DNA from: Solanum dulcamara
Taxonomy: Eukaryota; Streptophyta; Magnoliopsida; Solanales; Solanaceae
Reading direction: 5' to 3'
Assembly: GCF_947179165.1 (NCBI RefSeq)
Contig: NC_077241.1
Coordinates: 79,261,648-79,325,647 of the forward strand
Length of the DNA: 64,000 bases
Shown here: positions 12,515 to 25,268 of the stretch, piece after piece
Layout of the letters: each line of letters opens with the position of its first letter
Numbering within the stretch: position 1 is the first letter of the stretch
Position numbers and translations under genes: made by a program
Notes under the pieces: model-generated
What the model saw: the letters and a program-made list of their open reading frames with translations, nothing else
Databases searched by the model: none
Told to the model about the DNA's origin: nothing

Positions 12515-15500
12515 CTTCTCAATTATAACTATTCATGAATTAGTTATGCAACAAGTTTTCCAAGATTCGTTAGAAACTCAGCCAAGTAAAATGTGACATG
12601 TGGCACGTGAACTCACCTCGATCCTCGAATGCTCTAACATGTCAACGAGGGATATATAAACTTTATATTATAACAATCTCTGAAGTCCGAATTAATTTGC
12701 TTGTGGTGCTTGAAACCTTGAACTTCCCCTTCATTCTCTAGTTTCATTTTCTAAGCATCCAACTCGAAACGAAAGAATATGAGCATTCAACTTAAAATCT
12801 TCAGATACTACCATATGTTGACGTGACATATATAAGTTATATTAAATGTATTATAACAATTTCCATATTTGTTTTTGGTTTCGTTAATTTCAAGCTTTAT
12901 GGACAAACATAAGAATGAAATAACTTTTCCATTTTTTTAAAAAATCTGGATAATATTCCACTATAATGATCATTTATTATGGGCTGTGGGCTTATATCCT
13001 GTTTTTGCTGGACTGATCCACATAATGAGAAAGAGAAATGGGCTTGGGTAATTTCATAACAGTATGGAAAGGATATAGTATACGCAAAATTTATAGGAGA
13101 AATTATGCGAAATGGTGAACATTTAAACGTTATTATGAACTTAAGCAATAGTTTCGATTAATTATCAAACATGACTATAGTTTAAACAATTTTGCTATTT
13201 AATTTGTATAACTCGGCTCCTAATTGTATAAATCTAGAATTTGTATATGCTTACCCGTAGCTATTTGTATACAATTATTGATACAATTAATGTGTTTAAG
13301 TTATGAAAAAATTTAAAATTTGTATATAATTATCCTGTTTGTATATGATTTGTCGATACATTTGATTTGTATAAGTTCAAGAAAATCCTTAAATGTATAA
13401 ATACAGAATTTGTATATACTTACATGTTTGTATATTGGCAACCGAAATATACAAGTTGAGTTCTGAAAAATTTCTACATATATAAATACAGAATTTGTAT
13501 ATACACTTACCTTATTTGTATGTTGGCAAGCGAAATATACAAACGAAAAATACTCATAGCAAATGAAACTATAGCTATAAAGCATAATTCGGCACACTAT
13601 AGCTAAAAATTATAATTAAGATATTTATAATAGCTATTTGTGAAATTTCCTCAAATTTATATTACCTTACTGAGATAAAATTATTTCCGACAATTATTGA
13701 TATGTTGCAAGAAACTCTACTAGCATTATAGGGTAATATTGACTGTTGACAGACTGCTAACGAGGAAATCGACTTTATGATTTATTATAAATGTTTCTTT
13801 TAGTTAAATTAACAACAAAGAACCATTTTGTTCTTTTTTTTCTTTCTTTTTGTGGCCAGTGAATTAAACATTACATGGTTTATACGTCATGTCTTTCATC
13901 ATCATCATCCCCTATATAATTTTCACAACTTGCTAGTACCTAGCTAAGCTAGTTATTTATTTAAGCCAAAGCTTCAATTATCTTGACTTTTCACATACTA
14001 TAAAATATTAAAATCATATATATTTTATATAATTATATTTGATTATTTCTTATTCGGTATTAATTGTGTCCAACTAATCTAAGACTCGCGCCGCATAAAA
14101 GAAGCACTCTTTATCAAAAAAATTATATTTTCGAGTCTCAAATTCTATACCTCTGATTAACGTAAAAAGATCTTGATAATCTTGTTCGTAATTGACATTG
14201 TTACATGAAAAAATTTATGTTTGAATATATATTAGTAAAATATATATCAATCTACTTATCAATGTGATCTCCTATATTAGCCAAAAAGAAAAACTATCAA
14301 TCAACTTATCAAACAAAAAAATGTGTGCTATGATTAGGCAAATGACAAATCAATTATACTTTTGTAGAACGATCCGAATATATAAGGTACTTTCAAGCTC
14401 ATCTACCACAAACTTTTCTTCAAAAAGAGCACAAAACTTTGGTTTAATGTTGGAATATACCTTGAGATTATCCTAAATCCTAATCCTTTTTGTAGTATTT
14501 AATGTTGATTAAATATAGGACAAATATTTACTTCGAATTTTCAAATTCTTACAAATATAAAATTCTAATTGTTACTATTTTTGTCACTTCCAAATGTCCG
14601 GGAAAGTATTCCTAATTTAGTGAAAGTAAATTATTGCTTCTTAATTACTTGTGCTCCATGAGTTAGTATATGTTGATAATTAATCATCTAAGCTAATATT
14701 AATTTTAACCTTTGGCATGTTTGATAGGAAGAATATTGTTGTTCTTACTTATTCTGATGTTTAATTAATAAATAAATAAAAACTATTTCAAGAGCATTTA
14801 TATATATTAATCTAGACAAATGCTTATGAGGGTCGGGTGATGCATCATATTGGATTAAGATGGCTGGGTGGTGGGATGGGATGGGATGAGGGTGGATAGT
14901 AGATATTTAGCTTGGAATATCAATTATAGAGCTTATTTTTTCTACGTTCACCAGAGAAGTCAATAACTTCACGTTTAAAAAACTTATTTTTCTCCGATGA
15001 CATTTTGACAATTCAAACATGGAAAAAGTTAGAAAATAGAGGGAAACTATTAATATGTATATTGGAATAATCTCATTAAGGACTATAGGGGTCAAAAGGA
15101 TAAATAGGTTTCAAATGCATTAGAAATTAACTTAGTATTTTTTTTTTAATCTCCCATTAAGGAAGCTTCATTGAAGATCACAAGATCCAACTTCCAAGTG
15201 ATATTGTGGAATGCTTTAATTTGTGCCCCATTGACCTAATTTGTGCACTAATCTTTATTTTCAGCTGGGGTGTTTTGGTCCACTAATCATAGGATTCTAA
15301 CATGGTTTTTTGACTATGATCCTTTGTTTCTCCTACCTTGTATACCATCTTTATTGAATCGAGTCCAATCTCTAATATATAACAACATATACCTACTAAA
15401 ATCAATCTAACATATGTTGTATATTTTAATAAAGTAACACAGTTGAAGGACCCAAAAAGGAGCATGTCACAAATCAAATTATTGGTCAGGTTATAGGAAT

Positions 15501-16480
15501 AAGTCCCTTTCAATCTTATATAAAGATTGTCAAACAAATTAAATAAATATTTGAAATAAAAATAAACATAAATTTTTTGGGGTCCATTGGATCACAGATT
15601 TTGATGGGCCAAAAGTTTAAATCCATAAGCAAAATAGAAGATTTTGATACTTACAGGAATTTTTGGAAATTTTATGGTCAAAATAAAGGTCAATGTTTTT
15701 TGGACCCAGAGGCCAACATCCAACTAAATATATATTTTCTTTTTTGCCTCCTAAATTCTTATATAATCATCAATTTTGCTTATGTGGAAGCAACCTTTTT
15801 AAGAGGGTTAAATTATCCACTTGGATTTAAATATTCATTTTTTGCACCATGATTGTCTTCACATGGATTCCAACCTAAATTATGCCTCTAAACTTCTTTT
15901 TATTATAACAATTCAATATTTTTAATTGAGTGGTTAATTAATTTATATTCGCATCGTATATAACATTTTGAAGGAGAAGTACTTTCTACTAAGAGTTTTC
16001 TTTTATTTTCATGGTTCAAATTTAAGAATTTTTGAGTAAAGCTATAGGAATTGCATCCGATCCATTTATCCACACGCTTTTATTTATAACAATTTGATAT
16101 TTGTATCTCATTAATTCGATCTCAATTCATGTTATATATGAGTTATGCCACATTAAAGGGGAAGTACTTTGTCGAGAACTTCCATTTTTATGGCTTAAAC
16201 TCAAAAGGTTTAGGTAAGAATAGAAAGATCTCGTCTGTTTTATCATAACATTAACGATACTTCTAAACTGATGTATGTATTGAATAATTTTATGTTCTAT
16301 CGAACTATCATAAATTTCCTCTCACTTTTACCAAAGTCTATAGCTTGTGTGCCTTTTCGTTTTACCGACAATTTATAGTATAAGCTATTTAAAAAGAACA
16401 AGCTACTATTAATCAATTACTTAATACAGCACATATTATCATCTCATTAAATTACTTATAAGTTATGATACATTAATCTT
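12515..16480. other. gene-free intergenic region
   Basis: No gene is supported. Apart from the repeat at 13090-13655 it holds AT-rich sequence, a TATA-like stretch with CATCATCATC near 13900, and a G-rich patch at 14830-14895 that resembles the cores of the MITEs at 9884 and 33571. The 91-codon frame at 15577-15852 has no domain or splice context. Confidence 0.55.
13090..13655. mobile_element. dispersed repeat with internal tandem units
   Basis: The unit TAAATACAGAATTTGTATAT plus a TTGTATATTGGCAA-like segment recurs two to three times (about 13390, 13485 and a weaker earlier copy). The flanks read GGAGAAATTATGCG on the left and GTGAAATTTCC on the right, a short inverted pair suggesting a non-autonomous element. 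Frames inside it are artefacts. Confidence 0.5.
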
Positions 16481-16499
16481 TAGTGTAAATAATCGATCT

Positions 16500-16642
16500 T
16501 TGTCTGACCTTTTTTTATACTTTTATTGAGCCGAGGGTCTTTCGGAAACAGCCGTCCTACATTGGTAGGAGTCAGGTCTGCGTACACTCTACCCTCCCCA
16601 GACCCCACGATGTGGGATTTCACTGGATTGTTATTGTTGTTG
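16500..16642 (+). mobile_element. SINE (Solanaceae type) with 19-bp target-site duplication
   Basis: The body carries GAGCCGAGGGTCTTTCGGAA, GTCTGCGTACACTCTACCC and CCCCAGACCCCACGATGTGG, ending in a TTG-rich tail. It is flanked by perfect copies of TAGTGTAAATAATCGATCT at 16481-16499 and 16643-16661. The tRNA-like head is not obvious, so it may be 5' truncated or a family with a degenerate head. Confidence 0.88.
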
Positions 16643-18176
16643 TAGTGTAAATAATCGATCTAGATAAGTTTTTAACAATGAAATGGTATAAAGAGGGTGA
16701 AGGATAGTTCCTTCTTAAATTTTTATTATGATTAAAATATTTTCGGATAAGTTATAAACTTATACACCTTAACAATCGATAGCGTAGAGATTTTTTTTGT
16801 AGAATTAATAAAATTTAACCCTGTGATGAAATATTAGTTACTACTTTTTTTTTACCAGATTATCAAGAGATTTACATATAATTACTTAAATAAGTAATTT
16901 TATCGTGTTTAAAAAAATTACACTACGAATATATATAATATTATTATTATGAAGGTTGAAAAAATAAAGAAAAAGATAGGACAACGGCCTAACTTTCAAT
17001 TCAAGTATGTGGGGACAACTTTTTTTCTTTCTTAAAAAAATAATTATATTTTTAGGCTATGGTAGCTATGGAACACCAAACAAATTGGTCTCCACATGGG
17101 GGATCTATATTTAAAAATATTTTTTAGTTAAATCAATGATTAATCTTCTCTTTTCAACAGCTAATCCTCGTTACCTTTGAAAGAAACAGATATTTTTTAT
17201 CCTGTCCCTTAGCTAATAAACAGTAAATGAAAGCATACCTCTATTTCTTAATCATTTCTAATAACATCATTAGTCCCATTAACTAATCCTCAACAGTTTT
17301 CTTAATTATACAGCAATGTTTTCTGGGCTTGAAAATATATTTAACAGACATTTGTTGTAGTAATAACGCGGCTTAACCACTTTTAGCCATGTCATAATTA
17401 CGCAGTTTCAAATTCCACATGTGAACACCCGTAAAATTTGAAACTCTATGTCGATGGCTATTTTCAAATTACAAGAACAAAAATATGGTTGTTTGTGAAT
17501 TTTTTCGGTAATCGAAGATTCAAAATATAGGCAATAAAGATTCTACATAAAAAGTGTGATGAGTCATATATCATAATCAAAGGGTTAAAAAAATGCACAT
17601 TTTAATTAACTGAAGATTAAATATATTATGTCATATATCACAAGAATCAGAATTAGAATTTACTCAAAACAGAGATATTAAAAGTGATATTATCCATTCT
17701 ATATTTATTAAAATTTTGGTAGTTAAATACAAAATATGTATATGAAAGATACGTGTTTTACATGCATTAATTTAGCGTAAATACCTGATAATCTTCACTA
17801 CGTCTACAAAATATGTATATGAAAGACACGTGTTGTACATGCATTAATTTGGCGTAAATACCCAATAACCTTTACTATGTCTACAAAATATGTATATAAA
17901 AGACACGCATCTTACATGCAGTGGCGGATGCAGGATTTTAATTTAGGGGGTTCAACATATAAAGAAAGGAAATAAGCAAAGAAAAATTAAAGCAGACGTT
18001 TGCTAAATTTTAACTCGCCTTATTTGTCCTTTTAACATTTCTTTCCATTTTTTTCTACACCGTCGAGCCTTTTTTAAAAAATATTTTTTTTTTAACTTTC
18101 ACTTTGCACTGTCCTACTTTATTTTAAACTTTCTATTTTTTCTTTTAAATTAATGCCCCACAAAAGATAAGTTTCT

Positions 18177-18284
18177 TAAAAAAGTGTGTATTGAATTATT
18201 AATATCATAATATATTTTTTTGAAATTGATAAAGAAATAAAAAATATTATGATATTAATAATTCAATATTTACACTTTTTTTAA
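18177..18284. repeat. hairpin with ~42-bp arms inside the hAT-like element
   Basis: TTGAATTATTAATATCATAA on the left (18191-18210) pairs with TTATGATATTAATAATTCAA on the right (about 18246-18265). Pairing extends outward through the GTGTGTA/TTTACAC flanks, and the loop is about 20 bases. It could be an internal inverted repeat or a nested small MITE. Confidence 0.75.
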
Positions 18285-18811
18285 AATAATATATTTTTAG
18301 TACTCAATAATAATAGTAATAATAACAAAAGATGTTGAACAACATCAATATATTAATATGTAGAATGATAAAAATATAGTTGAAAAGAACTCACTATATA
18401 ACTCGATAAATAATATATAAAATTTAACAAAACGAGATATGCATAGTGTGTTATTTCTTTTTTTTTGGTGGAAAAGTGTGTTAATATTGAAAATCAGTTA
18501 GAAATTATAGAAATCTAGTTAGGGCTTATATGTGAGCATGAAAAAGAGAGAATAGGAATATTTTTCATTCCAATTACATAAAAAATATATATAAATTTTT
18601 TTTAAAATAAAATATTTAAACTTAAGAAAAATAAAAAAAACAATTAAGTAAATAACAAATATACACAAATGGGCTAACAATTTTTGTCTACCTAGCCACA
18701 ATTGCTCATTTGAGAGTGAGAAAGGCTCAAGCCCAACAACATATCCAAAGCTCCAAATGCACATTAAATAGAAAAGGGAGTGAGAAACTTTTAAAAACTT
18801 TTAAAAAAAGA

Positions 18812-18874
18812 CTTGAGCGAGAATCGAACTCACGAACTTAGTTATAAATTGAACCCCTTGACCGCTAAGCCATT
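18812..18874 (-). other. tRNA-like sequence with A-box and B-box matches
   Basis: On the minus strand the stretch reads GGCTTAGCGGTCAAGGGGTT, then about 25 bases, then GTGAGTTCGATTCTCGC. The spacing of the TAGCGGTCAAGG (A-box-like) and GAGTTCGATTC (B-box-like) segments is that of a tRNA. I do not see paired acceptor stems, so a relic or SINE head captured in the hAT-like element is more likely than a working tRNA gene. Confidence 0.45.
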
Positions 18875-19039
18875 CTTTTCAATTGTACTAAGGGGATTCA
18901 TTAAAGGGTATATATCGATAATATTCAAATTTAACCTTCTATATACAACGTAATTTTTCGATTGACCCATGTAGATCCGCCCATGCTTACATGCATTAAT
19001 TTAACATAAATACCCGATAACCTTCACCATGTCTATTGG

Positions 19040-21500
19040 CTTATTTTGGAAAACTTCCATTATTATGATGATTAAACAATCAAACCTCTCTATAATATTT
19101 ATTCTCCATAACAATATTTATAATAATGTTAGGTTATATTATATGTTATTTATAACAAAAATTTGCTATGACAATCAAAAGTGTCTGGACAAACTACACG
19201 TTATATTGACATGTCATTCTTTATTCTCTTTTTTGTTGCTAGTAAGAGGACCTATTTTTTATCTTTTCTAATGGTGACGTATTTGTGGTGGGTCTAAATT
19301 TTATAAAACTCAATTGGGCATTTAAAATTATAAAACATTCATAATAAATTATATATTATCCGTATCCAATCTAAATTGGAGGTAAAAAAAAGATAAAATT
19401 ATAATGAAGATGGGAATATTACCTCTTCAGAAAAAGAATGGTCACTCTAATTAAAAAAAGTCATTAGTCCTAACTCCTAACTAAAAAGTTCAAAAATACA
19501 GGTGTCAAGAGTTAAAGTTAGGCGTAATTAATTTATTTTAATTGTTTAATTGTGAATTAGCAGACACACGAATGCACATAAATAGAATACTATTGGTCTG
19601 TCCCAATATTCTTTGTCCTCTCTAATAATAATAATAAATAGAAAGAAAAAAAATTGAAGCAAAGTTTTAATTATTATTTCTATATTATTGACAGCATAAT
19701 CTAGGACGCCTATGTTGATTAATGATGTTATTAATTAATTATGTTAACGTTCCTCATCACTCATTAGAGCCTAAAATAATTATGTTGAGTGCTCTTTAGG
19801 CATATCTACGTTTTTATAAGTAATTATTATAGTTTTGTTTTTAAATTAAGTGGCATAATCCATATCTACATTTCTAAAAGTAATTAATAGAGTTTTTTAA
19901 AAAAAATTAAGTGATAGAATCCACATTATTTCTAGCATCATTTGACAATATCTTGGTAAAGAAATTAATTACTACAATTCAAATAGCTTTAACTTCAATC
20001 AGAAACAAAATCGTGATTTGAAATTTATAAGTTTGAAATTCATTATACGGACAATTTAATGAAATTAACAGCTTGGATAGAGAGTAGCTAGTTTCACTAC
20101 TTACATTAAAAATAAAAATAAAAATATTAAACGTTATTGCAGTAATAAATCATAATCTAATTTTAGTTTTGTATCTATACGCTTGAATAATATATAAGCA
20201 AATATTATATCAAAATCTAACATGATCGAAAAAGATAATTTTTCTAAAAAAATATATATTTTAAAAATAAAATAAAAATGATGACATAAAAAAGGTATGT
20301 TTGTGTAAATTAACCATGAATTTAATGCCACTGTACCCACCAACCCCACTCCTAACCATTACTTTTCCCTCACATGTTTTGGCAGAGGTGAGTACATACG
20401 AACTCATAAGTTTTAAAATATAATAAGTTTTATGTTAAAAATTTTAAAAATTAAATTCATAAAATTTAAATTCCTCATCGATAGTAAGTGTATTTTTTTT
20501 TGCCAATGGGATAGGGAAAGTTGGGACAGTGACATAAATGTACCTCTCAGGTTACTTATAGTACATTTTTTGGATTGTTCAAGTACACTAATTAATATAT
20601 ACTGTAGTATATATATTTCAATATTGGAACATATCATTGTAACTTACTGTACGCAAGGGTACAATGCAAATGCCATTATTCAAAGACAAAATAATTTATG
20701 TTCTCACCTTCTTGGGGTAGCTCTAGTGAACATATAATTATTTTCGGCTCGAATTTAAATTAGTCGATTTAGTGTATTTGTGCACATTGTCACAAATGAA
20801 TAGTAAGTGAAAGCAAAAGAATACCAAGTGTTGTGGGGGAATAGTTAGGATTTCTCTATTCTTAATCAAAAGTCTCGAATTCGAGTCTTTGAAATGAAAA
20901 AAAATATTGTTGGAAGAGTCGTTTCTTGAAATAGACATGCATTGCACGAATTCAAATTTAATCAGATCTAAAAGAAGGAGAGGAAGGAGTATTATAAAAA
21001 TATGTCATTGTTATTTTATTTATGGGTTATAATCACATGGTTATGGGTTATATTGAACTTGTGCATTTTTAGAATTATTGGTTTGGAGTAATATTTATTC
21101 AAATTTTTGTGTTTTTCTAGATATATAGTATATTTATGTTACACATTTAAAATACTAGATTTGAAAAAATCCTTAATTTGTGAAGAACTCCAATGGAACA
21201 ATTCATTGTTCATCAAGAGCAATGGCGGAGCAAGATGGATAAGTATGAGTCACTGAATTCAATAGCTTTAGTATATGATCAATTACTTACAAGTAGTATA
21301 AATATTTTAAAATTTAGAATTTATTATAGTTCAAATTCTCTAATTCCGCTTTTATTGAAAACTTTATAATTTGAACCTTAGTGTTGCAAGTTCTATTATA
21401 AAATTTTGCCTTTTTGCTTTGTACGTAAAGATAGGAAATTATTAAGAAATAACGAATATCGTCACCCTCTTAGGCACTCCATCTTTGAAATTTGTATCTA
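19040..21500. other. gene-free intergenic region
   Basis: No gene is supported. A possible small hAT fragment lies near 21222-21352 (starts AATGGCGGAGCAAG, ends with TTCCGCTT). The rest is AT-rich sequence in which I see no structure. Confidence 0.5.
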
Positions 21501-21507
21501 ATATAGA

Positions 21508-21763
21508 GGCCGTTTGGATTGACTTATAAGTTGCTATAAGTTATTTTCAATTTTTTTTGAGTGTTTGACTGATCAACTTAAAATCATTTTATGTTTAAAA
21601 TAAGCTTCAATAAATAGTTGGGTTTATTTGAATGAACTTTCTTTAAGTAGTTTATAAGTTGAAAACAGCTTATAAGTCCAAAAAAAAAGTTGGCCTCCAT
21701 TTTTAAAAAAAAACTTATAAGCAGTTTTCAACCCTGCTTAAAAATAAATCAATCCAAACAAAC
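21508..21763. mobile_element. fold-back MITE (hAT-like ends)
   Basis: Left end GGCCGTTTGGATTGACTTAT; the right end in reverse complement is GTTTGTTTGGATTGATTTAT. Inside, AACTTATAAGC and CTTATAAG motifs are repeated in both orientations. Confidence 0.7.
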
Positions 21764-22644
21764 TAATAATATGTTTTTTGTTCAGTTTATTCAAAGTTGA
21801 TGTCTTAGAAAGGTTTAAGTTCGAATCCCTTACAATATAAAATAATAAACTATTTCTTGAATTTACCATACATGAGACTTGTGAAAAAAAGTGGAAAATA
21901 CAGGTGGAATATCCTCTTATGCTTCAACAAATTACTTCCCAAGTAATTGCCAAGATAAATTACAATTTTTTCTTTTCTTACCAAAGTGAGTGAATAATTC
22001 TTAATAGGGAACTTACTTCCCCTTTAAATAGTTCTTATGTAATGCAAATTAAATATTTTTGAGCACAGTAAATACTGAGTATCGATTGATTAAATCAAAA
22101 ATAAAAAGAATCAACATTAATCATATCCTGCATCCCACCACCCGTAGCTACTAGTATCATTGCAATTAGGGGTTGTCTTGTTGTTGATTCGAGTTATGTA
22201 AATATTATTAATACAAAAATTAATTATATAAAAAATAGTTATGAAGATGTCAGTAATGCATATATTAGTTATGCCTAAAAAAAACATGAGCTAAAAATTG
22301 TATCAACAATGCTATATTTATGTGGAAAAGAGAAAACCACTCAAACATTTTACTCTCATCATTTTAATTTATTGTTTATTTTTATTTTCAGTTCGTTTAA
22401 GAAAAATGTCTTTTGTTAATTATTTAATTTTAATTTTTTACATATTTTTAGTTTAAGACCAGAATATTAAAGAACATTTAGAACATTCTATCTATCTTTA
22501 GTTTAACATTACAAGATATAAACATCTTCTATACTTTTTTAAAGTTTGCGTTAAATCAAAATCAGACAAACAAATAGAAAAAGAGAGAATATAAGTTCCA
22601 CCGACCAAATGCAAAATAATATAATTCTGTATTTTATCCTTTAA

Positions 22645-22883
22645 GGGGTCATTTGGTATGAAGGATAAATATAATAATTTCGAGATAAAATTTGAAATTA
22701 ACTTTATTTCATATTTAGTATAATATATTAGCTAATCCGAGAATTATTATATCTCATCATTTATACTAAAATAATGAAATTAATATTACATATGAAAAGT
22801 AAGATAAAATAATCTCATATGATATTTCTACCAAAGTTCAATCGGCCCTTAAAATTATTATCTCATCCGGTGTGCCAAATGAC
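22645..22883. mobile_element. fold-back MITE
   Basis: Left GGTCATTTGGTATGAAGGAT and right, in reverse complement, CGTCATTTGGCACACCGGAT. The interior is AT-rich with repeated GAGATAA/TTATCTC motifs in opposite orientation. A weaker relative may lie at 5765-5930. Confidence 0.65.
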
Positions 22884-24412
22884 GTGGTATACACCCGTGC
22901 ATGGTACAATTTCGATCTGGAAATTAAGGGATATGATCAGATTGGTCATATTGGACTTGCAAACTGTGACTAATCATACATACTAATATTTTATTTTATT
23001 TTTAATTTTTCATTCTGCATTTGAGACCCTACCCTTATTGAAGTATTGATTAAATTCGTATCACGCTCTGCAGGGTTTATTTGAAGATGACATTTCTAAC
23101 ATGATTTTCTTCCTATTTAAGAGTTAAACCCGAGATTTCTAATTAAATATAAACAGTTTCTACACTACATTACAATTAATGTTGGTATCATACGTACTAA
23201 TGTTGCGACGTCGTTTTGTGCTAGAACGCAGCTCCCAAGACAAGCAGGCCGGGTCGGGCCCATTCAAAAGAAATGGTCCCGAAGGAAGCAGACACTGGAC
23301 AATGACTAACCTCAAACGTGGCCCACTAAAGATATTCAGATAATACATTGTACATTATTGGGACCATTTTACCCCTCTTTTTTCTTTCGTGTACTATTTT
23401 TTTCTCTTCGATTTTCCACTAAGCATTTATTTTGGAAATGATTAATCTAAATGCATGTTTAAAAAAATTTACTTTGAGAGTAAAGTATTGTAATATGTAA
23501 GAGACGTTTTCATTTTCAGGATTTAAATTCAGAATTTTAGTTAAATTAAAGATGAATGGTAATTTTTCATCGTATGTACTATATGTTTAGTTGATTATTG
23601 TTTAAAGATATAAAAAGAATTTGATTTTAAAAGCAAAATTGAGATAAAAATCATTTCCACCCTTTTTATTTTTAAATAATAAAACTCTCACCAATAAACA
23701 AGTCACATCAAAAGTACTTATAAGAACAAACTTGAGACGGAAAAAAGAAAAAGAAAGTTTGGCCAAAAAAAAGGAAAAACAGTTCTCACGTGTTGAGGTG
23801 GCGCCCACAGAAATAGTGGCTCAGACAGTAATTAAGAGCTCACCTGCAGGTCAAAATACCACCACCCACAACAAGCCCAAAATGACCCTTTCAAATCCAA
23901 TCATTTTTTTTTTCCTTTGGATCGATTTTTAATTTGAAATTCAATTAATTTAATTTTAATATTTTTTTTTATTTTTTTTATTAAAGACGCTCTATATTTA
24001 AAGTTCGAATTTAAAATAATTGTTAAAGATAGAATATTACTTACCACTTCATCATTACTTTTAACGTACACAAAAGATATTACCGCTATGTTGGTTGGTA
24101 GGAAGGAAAACTACAAAAATGATAATATATTTTGTGAAAGATGTGTATTTTTTTTGTTGCGTTTGATAACCAAATAAAAAATATTTAAAATAAATTAAAT
24201 AAATATTATTTTAAAATTTTTAATTTTTTAGTCTTATTTATTTTATTTTATTAAATTTTATATTCGCAGAAAAAATGACACATAATTAGTGTGTCTGGTA
24301 TAGATGAGCCAACGCTGTTGGCTGCTGCGAAGCAGACAATTAGTAAGAAACGGTGCACTCGATTACTTAACGCCGTTACTTTTCCCCTAACTCTCAGTGG
24401 ACTGACTGAAAA
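22884..24412. other. gene-free intergenic region with two GC-richer patches
   Basis: 23200-23340 and 23780-23880 are clearly less AT-rich than their surroundings; the second contains CACGTG (23788-23793) and GTGGCGCCCAC. No reading frame shows a domain. These could be promoter-like or repeat remnants. I cannot assign a function. Confidence 0.45.
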
Positions 24413-24545
24413 AAGGGCAGCTCGGTGCACTAAAGCTCCCGTTATGCGCAGGGTCCGGAGAAGGGTCCGACCACAATGATCTATTATACACAGCCTTACC
24501 TTGCATTTCTGTCAAAGGTTATTTCCAAGGTTTGAACCCACTTAC
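24413..24545 (-). mobile_element. SINE fragment (same family as 28062 and 37242), minus strand
   Basis: The reverse strand reads GGTTCAAACCTTGG, CAGAAATGCAAGGTAAGGCT, then GGACCCTGCGCATAACGGGA and GTGCACCGAGCTGCCC. The order matches the complete copy at 37242-37422. The head upstream of the B box is missing. Confidence 0.75.
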
Positions 24546-25059
24546 TCGAAAAAAAATACATGCAGAGAATTCGAAGCGATCAATTCAATATTTATTCAGT
24601 CAAAATATAATACAAAAATTCGAGGTGTCCAACTCAATTGAAAAATAGTGCAAAGAGGCGATCAACACAACATTTATTCAATTGATAAATAATGAGGAGA
24701 ATTCAATATGCCCAACTAATCGAAAATAGTGCAAAAATTTTGAGACGACTGACTCAATATTTATTTAAATGAAAAAAGTGTGTAGAATTCGAAGTGTACG
24801 ACTCAATGTTTATATATAGAAAAATTAAAATCCCCCACCCACTTAATATCATAACTTAACAAACTAAATTTTCTTTAAAAATAATCTACTTTTTACCACC
24901 CGATTTAGGGTAATAACTTTTCATTACAGTAAACTAGACAATTATGCACAAACACAAACAAATCTTACAAAAAAAAAAAAAACTGTAGAATTAGCATGTC
25001 GTTACATTTGACGCCGTTAGTAACAAACCCAAATAGGACAGTATCAATTGCTCTAACTT

Positions 25060-25196
25060 GACAAGTGAGGGTTGCTCAGTTGGTTAAGCACCTCCGCCCA
25101 CGATCGGTAGGTCCTGGGTTCGAGTCACATTGGAGGGGAAGTGTGAAAACACTATAAATCCTCCAAAATGGAAAAAAAATAATAATAATAAAAAAA
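25060..25196 (+). mobile_element. tRNA-headed SINE with 14-bp target-site duplication
   Basis: The head GGTTGCTCAGTTGGTTAAGC and GGTCCTGGGTTCGAGTCAC carry A- and B-box matches. The body ends in an A-rich tail with AATAATAATA. The flanks AATTGCTCTAACTT at 25046-25059 and 25197-25210 are identical. A reverse copy of the same family lies at 37455-37580. Confidence 0.88.
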
Positions 25197-25268
25197 AATT
25201 GCTCTAACTTTCCGTCAAAAAAACTGTCGTCACCCAAACAACCTGGTCCCATAATTACAAGAAATTAA

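Larger units (their letters stand above)
17919..18985. mobile_element. non-autonomous hAT-like element, 1067 bp, with 8-bp target duplication
   Basis: The ends are CAGTGGCGGAT (left) and ATCCGCCCATG (right, reverse complement CATGGGCGGAT). Both flanks are CTTACATG (17911-17918 and 18986-18993). An 8-bp duplication with CA..GGCGGA termini is typical of hAT elements. No transposase frame is visible. The interior holds a long hairpin (18177-18284) and a tRNA-like stretch (18812-18874). The 81-codon frame on the minus strand at 18519-18764 shows no domain I recognise. Confidence 0.85.
17730..19035. repeat. 77-bp tandem repeat, three units, the third split by an insertion
   Basis: Units start at 17730, 17807 and 17884, each with CAAAATATGTATAT, AAAGACACG and ACATGCATTAATTT. 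Unit 3 breaks after CTTACATG (17918) and resumes at 18994 with CATTAATTTAACATAAATACC. Removing 17919-18993 restores an ordinary third unit. Confidence 0.88.

Noticed and set aside
15577..15852. 91-codon frame with a start-like N-terminus
   Set aside because: Low-complexity AT-rich translation, no homology I recognise and no promoter or splice context.
24291..24479. 62-codon frame with a basic C-terminus
   Set aside because: It overlaps a SINE fragment on the other strand and has no domain.
25063..25135. Possible tRNA gene
   Set aside because: Box motifs are good, but the sequence continues into a SINE body with tail and target duplication, so it is a retroposon head.
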